From Frigoribacterium sp. PhB24 (GTDB taxonomy: Bacteria > Actinomycetota > Actinomycetes > Actinomycetales > Microbacteriaceae), in assembly GCF_003755185.1 (NCBI RefSeq), contig NZ_RKIC01000009.1, positions 496,001 through 560,000 of the forward strand: a DNA stretch of 64,000 bases. The letters are read 5' to 3'. The notes beneath the pieces are model-generated. The model saw only the letters and a program-made list of their open reading frames with translations, was not told the origin of the DNA and ran no database searches. Both the position numbers and the translations under genes were made by a program. Below are positions 56,059 to 64,000 of the stretch, one piece after another (positions within the stretch are counted from its first letter, which is position 1; every line of letters begins with the position of its first letter).

Positions 56059-57386
56059 GGGGTCTGCACCGACTCGCTGAGGCCGAGGCGAGGGTAGAAC
56101 TGCCCGATGCCGTGGGCGAATCCGTTGCTCGCGGTCGTCCAGTCGTGTCCGCTGCCCGGTGACACGTAGCGCGTCACCGCCATGCCCGCCTTCGCCGCGG
56201 CCGCGGAGTTCACCGTCATGATCTGACCGTACCGACCGTCGGTGGCGCCGACGGCGAAGAACGCCGCGGTGTCCGCGTAGGGCCCGTGCTGCGTCATGAT
56301 CGCCTGGGGTCGGGCGGCCTCGTAGGCGGCTCGGTTCCCGGCGAAGCCCTCGGCGATCGTGGTCTTCTCGTCGCCGATCGAGGGGCCGAGCTCACCCGAC
56401 ACGTCGATGAAGGTCGAGAACAGGTCGGGTCGACCCGCGGCGAACTGGATCGAGCAGGTGCCGCCCTGCGAGAACCCGCCGACCGTCCACGCCCTCGAGC
56501 CCGAGGCGACGTGGAAGTGGCTCGTCATGTAGTCGACCACGTCGGTGGTGATGTAGGTGGCGCTGTTGCCCAGGGCCCCGTCCACGCACATCGGGTTGTG
56601 CGCGTCGGCACTCAGCTGGTCGGGGACGACGACGATCGGCGCGAGACCGTGGTTCTTCGCCGCGAAGCCGTCCAGCGTCTCGACGAGGTGCCCGGCCGTG
56701 ACCACCGAGCTCGGTTCGGCCGGTTGTCCCGACATCATGATCATCACCGGGAGGGCCGGAGCATTCGCCACGAGGGCCGCCGGAGGCAGGTAGACGATGG
56801 CGTCACGTGCCGGAAAGTGCGAGACGGTCCCGGGGATGGACACGCTGCCGTACCGACCGGTGGCGGGCAGGTCGGCGGGAGCCTTCCAGATCGACCAGAG
56901 CGTCGGGTCGAACTCCGTCGAGGCAGTGTCCGCGGACGGAGGCGCGGTGGTGGTGACCGAGAGGGCCGGCACCTCGTCCTGGCCGAGCGCCTGCGACAGG
57001 TCCTGGTACACGCTGCCGTCCCGGTTGAGGGCGAGGCCACCCGCCAGGGCGAACACCAGGACGGCCAGCACGGCCACGAGCTTCCGCCACCACCGGGTGC
57101 GGAACAGGTTGACGACGACGATCCCGAGGCCGGCGAGCACCGCGGCGACCCAGAGGCGGTCCACCCAGGTCGGCGACAGGCCCAGCACGTCGCGCACGTC
57201 GCCGAGCCACCATGTGGCGACGGCCCCCAGTCCGGCACCGACGAGGACCGCGAGGGCGACCCACCTCCACCACGTCCGGCGGGTCCGCGGACGGACGAGG
57301 AGTCCGATCGCGACCAGTGCGACGACGACGTCGACCACGACCAGCACCGTCGACGACAGCAACGGGACCGACAGCAACCAGTTCAT
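56055..57386 (-). CDS. Membrane-anchored alpha/beta-hydrolase esterase
   Basis: 443 residues: four N-terminal transmembrane helices (about 1-125), then an extracytoplasmic esterase domain of the esterase-D/antigen 85-like type. The nucleophile elbow is VGGFSQGGTC (Ser), and the catalytic His lies in GSGHDWTTA near the C-terminus; an oxyanion-type MIMMSGQPAEPSS loop is present. Coupled by a 4-nt overlap to the MprF-like gene, so it may hydrolyse aminoacyl lipids at the outer face of the membrane; a role in other ester cleavage is equally open. ATG 57386 has GAAAGAAG upstream. Confidence 0.8.
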
Positions 57387-57530
57387 GCGAGAGCTTCTTT
57401 CGGCGGAGGAGCGGGGTGGCGACCACCCAGGGGTCACTCTGCCGCTCCCGACGACGAGGACACGCGGTGTTCGACGCGATCACAGCAGGCTCATCACCAG
57501 CGGTCAGCGTCCGCACGGTCAGCACTCCGA

Positions 57531-57547
57531 TCCCGCCGCGGGCGGGA
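57531..57547 (-). terminator. Terminator after response-regulator gene
   Basis: TCCCGCC-GCG-GGCGGGA, a 7-bp stem with a 3-nt loop, 20 bp beyond the stop of the response regulator on the minus strand. Confidence 0.5.
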
Positions 57548-57566
57548 CGTCACCCACCCGCCGCGT

Positions 57567-58259
57567 CTACCGGGCGAGCCCGTGTTCGTACGCGTAGACC
57601 ACGAGCTGCACCCGGTCGCGGAGCGACAACTTCGAGAGCACACGACTGATGTGGGTCTTGACGGTCGCCTCGCTGAGGAACTCCTGCGACGCGATCTCGG
57701 AATTGCTGAGCCCCCGCGCCGCGAGGTCGAAGATGTCCCGCTCACGCGTGGTGAGGGTCCCGAACGACTCGGGGACGGCGCGGGCACGTGAGGCCCGACC
57801 GTCGAAGTGCTCGAAGAGCTCCCGCGTGGCGGACGCCGCGATGACGGCGTTGCCGGAGTGCACGGTCCGGATGGCGGCCAGCAGGAACTCGGGGTCGGCG
57901 TCCTTGAGGACGAAGCCGCTCGCGCCTCCTCGGATCGCACGGGTCGCTGCCTCGTCGAGGTCGAAGGTCGTCAGCACGATGATGCGCGGCGGACGGCGGG
58001 ACGCCGCCTCGGCCTGCGCCAGGACGGCGGTGGTGGCGGCGATGCCGTCCATGACGGGCATGCGGATGTCCATCAGGACGACGTCGGGGGCGGTGCGCGC
58101 GACCATCGAGACACCCTCGTCGCCGTTGCTGGCCTCGCCCACGAACTCGAGGTCGGGCTGCGAGCCGACCAGCATCTTGATGCCGGCGCGGAACAGGGCT
58201 TGGTCGTCGACCAGGGCGACACGGATGGGTGCCGTCGAACGGCCGGGCATGTCGATCAT
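57567..58259 (-). CDS. NarL/LuxR-family response regulator
   Basis: 230 residues. Receiver domain: VALVDDQALFRAG (acidic pocket), phospho-acceptor Asp64 in VVLMDIRMPVMDG, Thr in VLTTFDLDE, Lys in FVLKDADPE. C-terminal LuxR HTH: LTTRERDIFDLAARGLSNSEIASQEFLSEATVKTHISRVLSKL. Its ATG overlaps the kinase stop (ATGA), so kinase and regulator are translationally coupled. The targets may include the adjacent esterase/MprF-like genes, since the pair is inserted together into the otherwise conserved era-leuA region (inference). Confidence 0.93.
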   Translation of the reverse strand: MIDMPGRSTAPIRVALVDDQALFRAGIKMLVGSQPDLEFVGEASNGDEGVSMVARTAPDVVLMDIRMPVMDGIAATTAVLAQAEAASRRPPRIIVLTTFDLDEAATRAIRGGASGFVLKDADPEFLLAAIRTVHSGNAVIAASATRELFEHFDGRASRARAVPESFGTLTTRERDIFDLAARGLSNSEIASQEFLSEATVKTHISRVLSKLSLRDRVQLVVYAYEHGLAR

Positions 58260-59518
58260 CGGATGCGTACCTCTTGGGTCAGTGCCAGGGTCGGCACGAT
58301 GGCGTGGACGACGAAGCGTCCGTCGGCGTTCTGGGTGGTGAGCGAGCCGCCCGCCAGGGTCGCGCGTTCGCGCATGCCGTCGAGCCCGTGGCCGCCTCGC
58401 CGTTCGTCGCCGGTGGTGTCGATCGGACGCGTCGGCGGTCGGACGACGTTCGAGATGACCAGGTGCAGCGCCTCGTACCGCCAGTCGAAGCGCAGGTCGA
58501 CGGGCTGGTCGGCGGCCCCGTGGCGGAGCACGTTGGTCAGGCTCTCCTGCACGATGCGGAACACGGCCAGCTGCCGATTCGTCCCGAGCACCTGGGGCTC
58601 GCCCGTCACGCGGAGGTCGACGGTGAGACCCGAACCACGCATCTGCTCGAGCAGCCGGTCGAGATCGCCGAGAGCGGGCTGGGGCGCCTCGCCCTGGCTG
58701 TGCCGCAGCTGGCCGAGCAGGACGCGCACGTCGCCCAGGGCTTCGCGCGCCGTCGTGGCGATGGTGGTCAGGGCACCGTCCACCGAGGTCGGGTCGACCC
58801 GGGCGGCGTAGCGGGCCCCGTCGGCCTGGGCGATCACGACGGCCAGCGAGTGGGCGACGACGTCGTGCATGTCCCGCGCGATGCGGTTGCGTTCTTGCTC
58901 GACCGCGATGTCGCGCTCGGCTCGGGCTGCCTCACGTTCGGCCCGGGCGGCGTCGTTCTCGGCACGGGCGGTCTCACGCTCGGCGATGAGCCGCGCCTCG
59001 CGGCTGAGCCGCTCCGACCAACGTGCCCGGGCCAGCAGTCCCCCGGCCCACGGCAGACCGAGCAGGGCGAGGAACCCGAGGAGGGCGATCCCCAGCTGGA
59101 GGAGGATGCGGACGACGTCGGTCACCGCGTAGACGTCGTAGTCGACCCCGAACAGGGTCCCTTGCACGAACGAGAGGTAGAACGTGCCCACGAGGGCACC
59201 CGCACCGACCGAGACCAGACCGGACCACTTGACCCGGTCGGTACCGTAGGCGGCCGTCGAATAGAGCACCGCGCAGATCGCAAGGTTCGTGAAGCCGGGC
59301 GTGCTGCCCGTCGCCATCTGCGAGGCCGCGACCAGCCAGGCGAGGGTCAGGGCGAGCCCGGGCGACAGCCGCCGCAACGCGAACGTGACCGTCATGCCGA
59401 GAACGACGAACGGGGTCGTCACGGCGCCGTCGGACAGCACCAGGCCGATCACGCCGAGGAGCGCCGCCGCCGTCAGGTCGACGGCGACCTGGTAGGGCGC
59501 GAGGCGGCGGAAGATCAC
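58256..59518 (-). CDS. Sensor histidine kinase, HisKA_3 type
   Basis: 420 residues. About six N-terminal transmembrane helices (to about residue 165) with no large extracellular domain, a coiled coil with an Arg/Glu/Ala repeat (ERETARAENDAARAEREAARAERD), then the dimerisation/phospho-acceptor motif NRIARDMHDVVAHSLAVVIAQ (His) and an HATPase_c domain with IVQESLTNVLRHG and GGHGLDGMRERA. Stimulus unknown; an intramembrane sensor of envelope stress is typical of this architecture. The GTG start has TACGGT exactly 6 nt upstream. Confidence 0.93.
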   Translation of the reverse strand: MIFRRLAPYQVAVDLTAAALLGVIGLVLSDGAVTTPFVVLGMTVTFALRRLSPGLALTLAWLVAASQMATGSTPGFTNLAICAVLYSTAAYGTDRVKWSGLVSVGAGALVGTFYLSFVQGTLFGVDYDVYAVTDVVRILLQLGIALLGFLALLGLPWAGGLLARARWSERLSREARLIAERETARAENDAARAEREAARAERDIAVEQERNRIARDMHDVVAHSLAVVIAQADGARYAARVDPTSVDGALTTIATTAREALGDVRVLLGQLRHSQGEAPQPALGDLDRLLEQMRGSGLTVDLRVTGEPQVLGTNRQLAVFRIVQESLTNVLRHGAADQPVDLRFDWRYEALHLVISNVVRPPTRPIDTTGDERRGGHGLDGMRERATLAGGSLTTQNADGRFVVHAIVPTLALTQEVRIR

Positions 59519-59530
59519 CCGACCACCGTA
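59516..59530 (-). promoter_or_regulatory. Leaderless-type promoter of histidine kinase gene
   Basis: TACGGT (59525-59530 on the minus strand), 6 nt, then GTG. It separates the two-component operon from era upstream. Confidence 0.5.
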
Positions 59531-59653
59531 CGACCTCCGACGACCCGCGCGGGCCGTGCGTCCCGCACGAACGACCTCGGGACCATGTCGATCATCCGGA
59601 GGAACGAGGGCGGCCAGACCGCGAGCGACGGGCAGGTCGACCCCCGACGCGGG

Positions 59654-60592
59654 TCAGAAGCCGAGTCGACCGAGCTGCTTCGGGTCGCGCTGCCAGTCCT
59701 TCGCGACCTTGACGCGGATCGACAGGAACACCTGCTTGCCGACGAGCGGCTCGATCTGTGCCCGCGCACGCTCACCCACCTCGCGCAGGCGTTGACCGCC
59801 CTTGCCGATCACGATGGCCTTCTGGCTGTCACGCTCGACGAAGAGGTTGGCGTAGATCTCGAGGAGGTCTTTGTCGTCGCGCTCGACCATGTCGTCGATC
59901 GTCACGGCGAGCGAGTGCGGCAGTTCGTCCTGCACACCCTCGAGCGCGGCCTCGCGGACGTACTCGGCCACCCGGTCGGTCAACCCCTCTTCCGTGACCG
60001 CGTCGGACGGGTACAACGGCTGCGACAGCGGCATGAGCTTGATCAGCTCGGCGGTGAGGACGTCGAGCTGCACGTCGCTGACGGCCGACAACGGGATGAT
60101 CGCCTCCCAGTCGCGCAACCGGCTGACGGCGAGCAGTTGCTCGGCGACCGCGGGCCGCGACGTGGCGTCGGTCTTGGTCACGATCGCGACCTTCTTCGCC
60201 CTCGGGTAGGCGTCGAGCTGCTCGTTGATGAACCGGTCGCCCGGGCCGAGCTTCTCGTCGGCGGGCACGCAGAACCCGATGACGTCGACGTCACCGAGCG
60301 TGGTCTGGACGATGTCGTTGAGCCGCTCTCCGAGCAGCGTGCGCGGGCGGTGCATGCCCGGAGTGTCGACCAGGACGAGCTGACCGGTCGCCTGGTGCAC
60401 GATGCCGCGGATCGCACGACGGGTCGTCTGCGGCTTGGACGAGGTGATCGCGACCTTCTCGCCCACGAGAGCGTTGGTCAGCGTCGACTTGCCGACGTTG
60501 GGTCGCCCGACGAACGAGACGAACCCGGCTCGGTAGGTCGCCCCCCGAGGAGGCGCGGCCGAGGGGGTGAGGTCGTCTCCGGTGGTCGACAT
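59654..60592 (-). CDS. era: GTPase Era
   Basis: Small-ribosomal-subunit assembly GTPase, 312 residues. G1 GRPNVGKST, G3 DTPGMH, G4 TKTD and G5 SAVS are all present, followed by the KH RNA-binding domain (ERDSQKAIVIGKGGQRLREVGERAR). An N-terminal 20-residue extension precedes the G domain. AAAGG lies before the ATG. Confidence 0.95.
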   Translation of the reverse strand: MSTTGDDLTPSAAPPRGATYRAGFVSFVGRPNVGKSTLTNALVGEKVAITSSKPQTTRRAIRGIVHQATGQLVLVDTPGMHRPRTLLGERLNDIVQTTLGDVDVIGFCVPADEKLGPGDRFINEQLDAYPRAKKVAIVTKTDATSRPAVAEQLLAVSRLRDWEAIIPLSAVSDVQLDVLTAELIKLMPLSQPLYPSDAVTEEGLTDRVAEYVREAALEGVQDELPHSLAVTIDDMVERDDKDLLEIYANLFVERDSQKAIVIGKGGQRLREVGERARAQIEPLVGKQVFLSIRVKVAKDWQRDPKQLGRLGF

Positions 60593-60653
60593 GGGGGCCT
60601 TTCGTGGACGTGGTGGAACGGATGGGAGGTGGTGGGTCGCGTCGACCCGACGA

Positions 60654-61952
60654 TCAGTCGTCGCGAGCGGTGTCGGCGAACGCCGCCTGCGCGTCGGCGA
60701 GCTCGGGATCGCGCTCGACCAGGACGGTCTGCAGGTCGTGCCGACGCCCCTCGGTGCGGTCGGCGGTGAGGACGAGACCCGAGACGCGGACGACCGACCC
60801 CTGCTCGGGCAGGCGCCCCAGGACCTTGGTGAGCAGGCCGCCCACCGAGTCCACGTCGTCGTCGTCGAGTTCGAGGCCGAAGAGGTCGCCGAGCTCGTCG
60901 ACGGGGAGCCGGGCGCTGACGCGGAAGACCCCCGTCGAGACCTCGCGGTGCGGGGCGACCTCACGGTCGTACTCGTCGCTGATGTCGCCGACGAGCTCTT
61001 CGATCAGGTCCTCGAGCGTCACGAGGCCGGCGATGCCGCCGTACTCGTCGACGACCATGGCCAGGTGGTTCTTGTCGAGCTGCATCTGCCGCAGGGCGTC
61101 GTCCGCCTTCTTGGACTCGGGCACGAAGACGGCCGGACGCGCGAGGGTCGTGACGGGAGCCGAGTCGTCGCCGCTGTGCTCGTGCAGCCGTCGGGCGAGG
61201 TCGCGCAGGTACACGATGCCGATGACGTCGTCGGAGTCCCGGCCGACGACGGGCACGCGGGAGACCCCCCTGCCGAGGAAGAGGCTCATCGCCGAGCCGA
61301 CCGACGCGGTGGCGTCGAGGGTGACCATGTCGGTGCGGGGCACCATCACCTCGCGGACGACGGTGTCGCTGAACTCGAAGATCGAGTGGATCAGTTCTCG
61401 GTCGTCCTCTTCGAGGACGTCGAGCTCTGTCGCCTCGTCGACCATGCTGAGCAGCTGTTCTTCGGAGGAGAACGACGCACTGCGTGGACGACCGGGGGTG
61501 ACCCGGTTGCCGATCGCCACCAGGGCGTCGGCGAGTGGGCCCAGGACGACCCGGACGAACCGTACGAGACCCGAGGTGAGCCGGACGAGGCCGCGGGCGT
61601 GGGCACGACCGACGCTGCGCGGGCTGGAACCCACGAGCACGAAGGACACGACCGTCATGATGAGCGCCGAGAGCAACAGGGCCAACCACCAGGGCTCGAC
61701 CGAGAACGCGAACGACAACGACACGAGGACCGCCGCCGACGTCTCGGCCAGGATGCGGACGAAGTTGACGGCGTTCACGTGCGCCCCGACGTCGGCCGCG
61801 ATCGCGGTCAACGGCGTGGCGTGGCGCGGATCGTCGTCGGCCTCGTCGAGGAGGTCTTGGCGGCTGAGCACGCCCAGTGCCGAGTCGGCCGCGGCCAGCA
61901 GGCCGCCGAAGACCACCAGGAAGACCGCCACGACGACGAAGACCGTGACCAT
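60654..61952 (-). CDS. CNNM/CorC-HlyC family transporter-like protein
   Basis: 432 residues: DUF21/CNNM transmembrane domain (about four helices to residue 150), a CBS pair (EVMVPRTDMVTLDATASVG, ARPAVFVPESKKADDALRQMQLDKNHLAMVVDEYGGIAGLVTLEDLIEELVGDI) and a C-terminal CorC_HlyC domain. Relatives transport Mg2+ or support its efflux. The start may be ATG 61952 or GTG 61955; the ybeY stop is 7 nt upstream. Position between ybeY and era is conserved in actinobacteria. Confidence 0.9.
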   Translation of the reverse strand: MVTVFVVVAVFLVVFGGLLAAADSALGVLSRQDLLDEADDDPRHATPLTAIAADVGAHVNAVNFVRILAETSAAVLVSLSFAFSVEPWWLALLLSALIMTVVSFVLVGSSPRSVGRAHARGLVRLTSGLVRFVRVVLGPLADALVAIGNRVTPGRPRSASFSSEEQLLSMVDEATELDVLEEDDRELIHSIFEFSDTVVREVMVPRTDMVTLDATASVGSAMSLFLGRGVSRVPVVGRDSDDVIGIVYLRDLARRLHEHSGDDSAPVTTLARPAVFVPESKKADDALRQMQLDKNHLAMVVDEYGGIAGLVTLEDLIEELVGDISDEYDREVAPHREVSTGVFRVSARLPVDELGDLFGLELDDDDVDSVGGLLTKVLGRLPEQGSVVRVSGLVLTADRTEGRRHDLQTVLVERDPELADAQAAFADTARDD

Positions 61953-61959
61953 CACGGCG

Positions 61960-62421
61960 TCACCGACTCGTGTCGGCCGCGGCGAAGGCCGCGAGGATCT
62001 CGCGCTGCAGACCGAACATCTCGCGCTCGTCGTCGGGCTCGGCGTGGTCGAACCCGAGGAGGTGCAGGATGCCGTGACAGGTGAGGAGCAGCATCTCGTC
62101 GAGAGGGGCATGCCCCGCCGTGGCGGCCTGTGCGACGGCCACCTGCGGGCACACGACGATGTCGCCGAGGAGGCCGGCCGGGGTCGGCTCGTCCTCGGTG
62201 CCCGGACGCAGCTCGTCCATGGGGAAGCTCAGCACGTCGGTCGGGCCGGGTTCGTCCATCCACTGGACGTGGAGTTGCTCCATCGCGGCCTCGTCGACGA
62301 AGACGATCGCGAGCTCGGCCTCGGGGTGCACGTGCATCTGATCGAGCGCGAAGGTGGCCAGACGCTGGATCGTGGCCTCGTCGACCTCGACGGCGGATTC
62401 GTTGGCGACCTCGATGCTCAC
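61960..62421 (-). CDS. ybeY: Endoribonuclease YbeY (16S rRNA maturation)
   Basis: 153-residue zinc-dependent RNase acting in 16S 3'-end processing and ribosome quality control. The metal motif HGILHLLGFDH is intact, and TDVLSFPMDE is the other family block. The GTG start overlaps the phoH stop (GTGA). Confidence 0.95.
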   Translation of the reverse strand: MSIEVANESAVEVDEATIQRLATFALDQMHVHPEAELAIVFVDEAAMEQLHVQWMDEPGPTDVLSFPMDELRPGTEDEPTPAGLLGDIVVCPQVAVAQAATAGHAPLDEMLLLTCHGILHLLGFDHAEPDDEREMFGLQREILAAFAAADTSR

Positions 62422-63542
62422 CGGGTTCCTCTCTTCGGCAGGCGGTCGCGGGCGTCGGCCCGCCGCTCGGCGCGGTTGCCCGACTCGGCCTGGTCATGTG
62501 CCGCCTCGTGACGGCGGTGCTGCTGGGCCTGACGCTCGGCGTCGTAGGTCGTGTACGCGTCGACGATGCGACCGACGAGCGTGTGCCGCACGACGTCGTC
62601 GCTGGTGAGACGGGCGAAGTGGATGTCGTCGATGCCGTCGAGCACCGTCGTGACGAGCTGGAGGCCGCTGGCCCCGGTGGGCAGGTCGACCTGGGTGACG
62701 TCGCCCGTCACGACCATGCGCGAGCCGAAGCCGAGACGGGTGAGGAACATCTTCATCTGCTCGGGCGTCGTGTTCTGAGCCTCGTCGAGGACGACGAACG
62801 CGTCGTTCAGGGTGCGACCGCGCATGTAGGCCAGGGGGGCCACCTCGACGGTGCCGGCCGCGAGCAGCTTCGGGACGATCTCGGGGTCCATCATCTCGTT
62901 GAGCGCGTCGTAGAGCGGACGGAGGTACGGGTCGATCTTGTCAGTCAGTGTGCCCGGCAGGAATCCCAGTCGCTCGCCCGCCTCGACGGCCGGGCGCGTC
63001 AGGATGATGCGCTGGACCTCGCGACGCTGCAGCGCCTGGACGGCCTTCGCCATGGCGAGGTACGTCTTGCCGGTGCCGGCCGGGCCGATGCCGAACGTGA
63101 TGGTGTGCTGGTCGATCGCGTCGACGTACTCTTTCTGACCCGGTGTCTTCGCCCGCACGCCTTTGCCACGGCTGGTGACGATGGGTTGGCCGAAGACCTC
63201 GGACGGGCTGCCCTGCCCCGAGTCGAGCAGACGGGCCGACGTCACGACCTCGGCCGGACCGAGGTCGTGCCCGCCACGGACCATCGAGACGAGTTCGGCG
63301 ACGAGCCCCTCGGCCCGACCGACGGCGGCCGCGGGCCCCTCGAGGGTGACCTCGTTGCCCCGCACGAGCACGCGGACCTCGGGGTACTGCTTCTCGACCG
63401 CACGGAGCAGGCGGTCCTGCGGGCCCAGCAGCTGGACCATGGCGACGCCGTCGACGGTGACGTCGACACGCCGGACGTCGTCGCTCGTCGTGGGTGTCGT
63501 GGGTGTCGTGGGGCCGGTGGCGTTCGTGTCGCTAGTGGGCAA
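62418..63542 (-). CDS. phoH: PhoH-family ATPase
   Basis: 374-residue RecA/P-loop ATPase: Walker A GIGPAGTGKTYLAMA, Walker B-like FVVLDEAQNTTPEQMKMFLTRLG, sensor VVTGDVTQVDLP. The N-terminal KH-like part (PEVRVLVRGNEVTLEGPA) and linkage with ybeY suggest an RNA-related role. TTG at 63542 is chosen as start: GGAGGAAGG lies 7 nt upstream, inside the end of the HIT gene. The first 20 residues are Thr/Pro-rich, with a short simple repeat (GTCGTGG units). The C-terminal 45 residues are charged and probably disordered. Confidence 0.92.
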   Translation of the reverse strand: MPTSDTNATGPTTPTTPTTSDDVRRVDVTVDGVAMVQLLGPQDRLLRAVEKQYPEVRVLVRGNEVTLEGPAAAVGRAEGLVAELVSMVRGGHDLGPAEVVTSARLLDSGQGSPSEVFGQPIVTSRGKGVRAKTPGQKEYVDAIDQHTITFGIGPAGTGKTYLAMAKAVQALQRREVQRIILTRPAVEAGERLGFLPGTLTDKIDPYLRPLYDALNEMMDPEIVPKLLAAGTVEVAPLAYMRGRTLNDAFVVLDEAQNTTPEQMKMFLTRLGFGSRMVVTGDVTQVDLPTGASGLQLVTTVLDGIDDIHFARLTSDDVVRHTLVGRIVDAYTTYDAERQAQQHRRHEAAHDQAESGNRAERRADARDRLPKRGTR

Positions 63543-63909
63543 GGGTGCCTTCCTCCAGGGGACCACCGAGCACATGGGCGTGCACGTGGAACACGGTCTG
63601 CCCGGCGGATGCGCCGGTGTTGAAGATCAAACGGAACTCGGCCCCGGAGTGTTCCCCGAAGGCCACCGGATCGGCGGCGAGTCGCGCGGCGGTCGCGACC
63701 ATCTCGGCGAGCAGGGCCGGATCGCCCGCGGCGAGCTCGACGACGTCGCGGTAGGCCTGGGTCTTGGGCACCACGAGCAGGTGGACGGGTGCCTGCGGCG
63801 CGATGTCGCGGAACGCGAGGACGGTCTCGCTCTCGAACACGATGTCGGCGGGGATCTCGCGCGCGACGATTCGGCTGAAGACGGTGGGCTCGTCGGAGGT
63901 CTCGGACAT
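63532..63909 (-). CDS. HIT-family nucleotide-binding protein
   Basis: 125-residue histidine-triad hydrolase/transferase with the family motif QTVFHVHAHVLGG and the N-terminal FSRIVAREIPADIVFE. Substrate likely a purine nucleoside phosphoramidate or dinucleotide. ATG 63909 is preferred: TACGAT lies 7 nt upstream with no ribosome site (leaderless type); ATG 63918 and 63963 are alternatives. It overlaps phoH by 11 nt. Confidence 0.92.
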   Translation of the reverse strand: MSETSDEPTVFSRIVAREIPADIVFESETVLAFRDIAPQAPVHLLVVPKTQAYRDVVELAAGDPALLAEMVATAARLAADPVAFGEHSGAEFRLIFNTGASAGQTVFHVHAHVLGGPLEEGTLAH

Positions 63910-63959
63910 GCTGCCCATCGTAGCGACGGCCGCCGACGGCGTCCTCGGTGGCCGCGCGC

Positions 63960-64000
63960 TCACCAGCGGCCGAGCCGCGCGCTCAGGACGGACAGGGCGG
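63960..64000 (-). CDS. 3' end of a gene, probably rsmE (partial)
   Basis: A frame entering from the right edge ends with ALSVLSARLGRW and a TGA at 63960-63962. This resembles the C-terminus of RsmE, the 16S rRNA m3U1498 methyltransferase, which precedes the HIT gene in related actinobacteria. Only 12 codons are visible, so the name rests largely on gene order. Confidence 0.5.
   Translation of the reverse strand, partial: ALSVLSARLGRW

Overview
The window is a high-GC, densely packed actinobacterial chromosome segment. Gene content and order fit the Microbacteriaceae (Frigoribacterium/Clavibacter-like), although the genus cannot be fixed from the sequence alone. The evidence is the aceE - PucR-type regulator - fabD - fabH - acpP - fabF block followed by DUF3145, the block rsmE - HIT - phoH - ybeY - CNNM - era ... 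leuA ... recO - uppS ... glyS ... dusB - dgt - dnaG, LAXTG-type wall anchoring, and many GTG starts. No rRNA, CRISPR array, prophage or transposase gene was seen.

Region by region. 1-111: 3' end of a membrane-protein gene. 292-11559: a probable beta-mannan/mannoside utilisation locus, with a wall-anchored GH5 enzyme, a GH2 beta-mannosidase, two CUT1 permeases and a lipoprotein binding protein in one coupled minus-strand operon; a LacI-like sensor without a DNA-binding domain and a divergent ROK regulator sit upstream. 11591-12220: tRNA-Val and an AhpE/BCP-like peroxiredoxin. 12485-20224: pyruvate dehydrogenase E1 and the type II fatty-acid synthase cluster, so acetyl-CoA supply and chain elongation are adjacent. 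20331-29542: DUF3145, a family A DNA polymerase-like protein, DUF1684, a flavin reductase/LLM monooxygenase pair, a GT4 glycosyltransferase, a DMT transporter, peptide deformylase and two tRNAs. 29656-37231: an oligopeptide-type ABC importer with three ATPase modules and a coupled D-2-hydroxyacid dehydrogenase. 37459-50596: the macromolecular-synthesis block dnaG, dgt, dusB, glyS, uppS, recO, with a YbaK-like deacylase, a DsbA-like protein, a nuclease-like gene, a PLP enzyme/LysR pair and a lipoprotein. 50631-64000: a TRIC-like channel, leuA with a leader peptide, an MprF-like lipid aminoacylase with a membrane esterase, a two-component system, and the era-to-rsmE block.

Three non-coding themes recur. 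(1) Many genes appear to be transcribed leaderless: a TAnnnT-like -10 box sits exactly 6 nt before the start codon of dnaG, def, the ybaK-like gene, the lysR gene, leuL, the histidine kinase gene and others. (2) A family of about 86-104 bp inverted-repeat elements with arms GTCGGCAACTCCTGC/GCAGGAGTTGCCGAC occurs four times, all in one orientation; two copies bracket a DUF559-like nuclease gene, and one of those forms the end of its coding sequence. (3) The octamer GGAGGCGC is common, and pairs of it form the stems of five intergenic hairpins, one of them a perfect 46-bp palindrome.

Other points of note are an exact 45-bp in-frame tandem duplication inside dnaG, and a leucine-rich leader peptide (four consecutive Leu codons) upstream of leuA. 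Functional calls rest on recognisable family motifs; regulatory calls are inference from sequence pattern.
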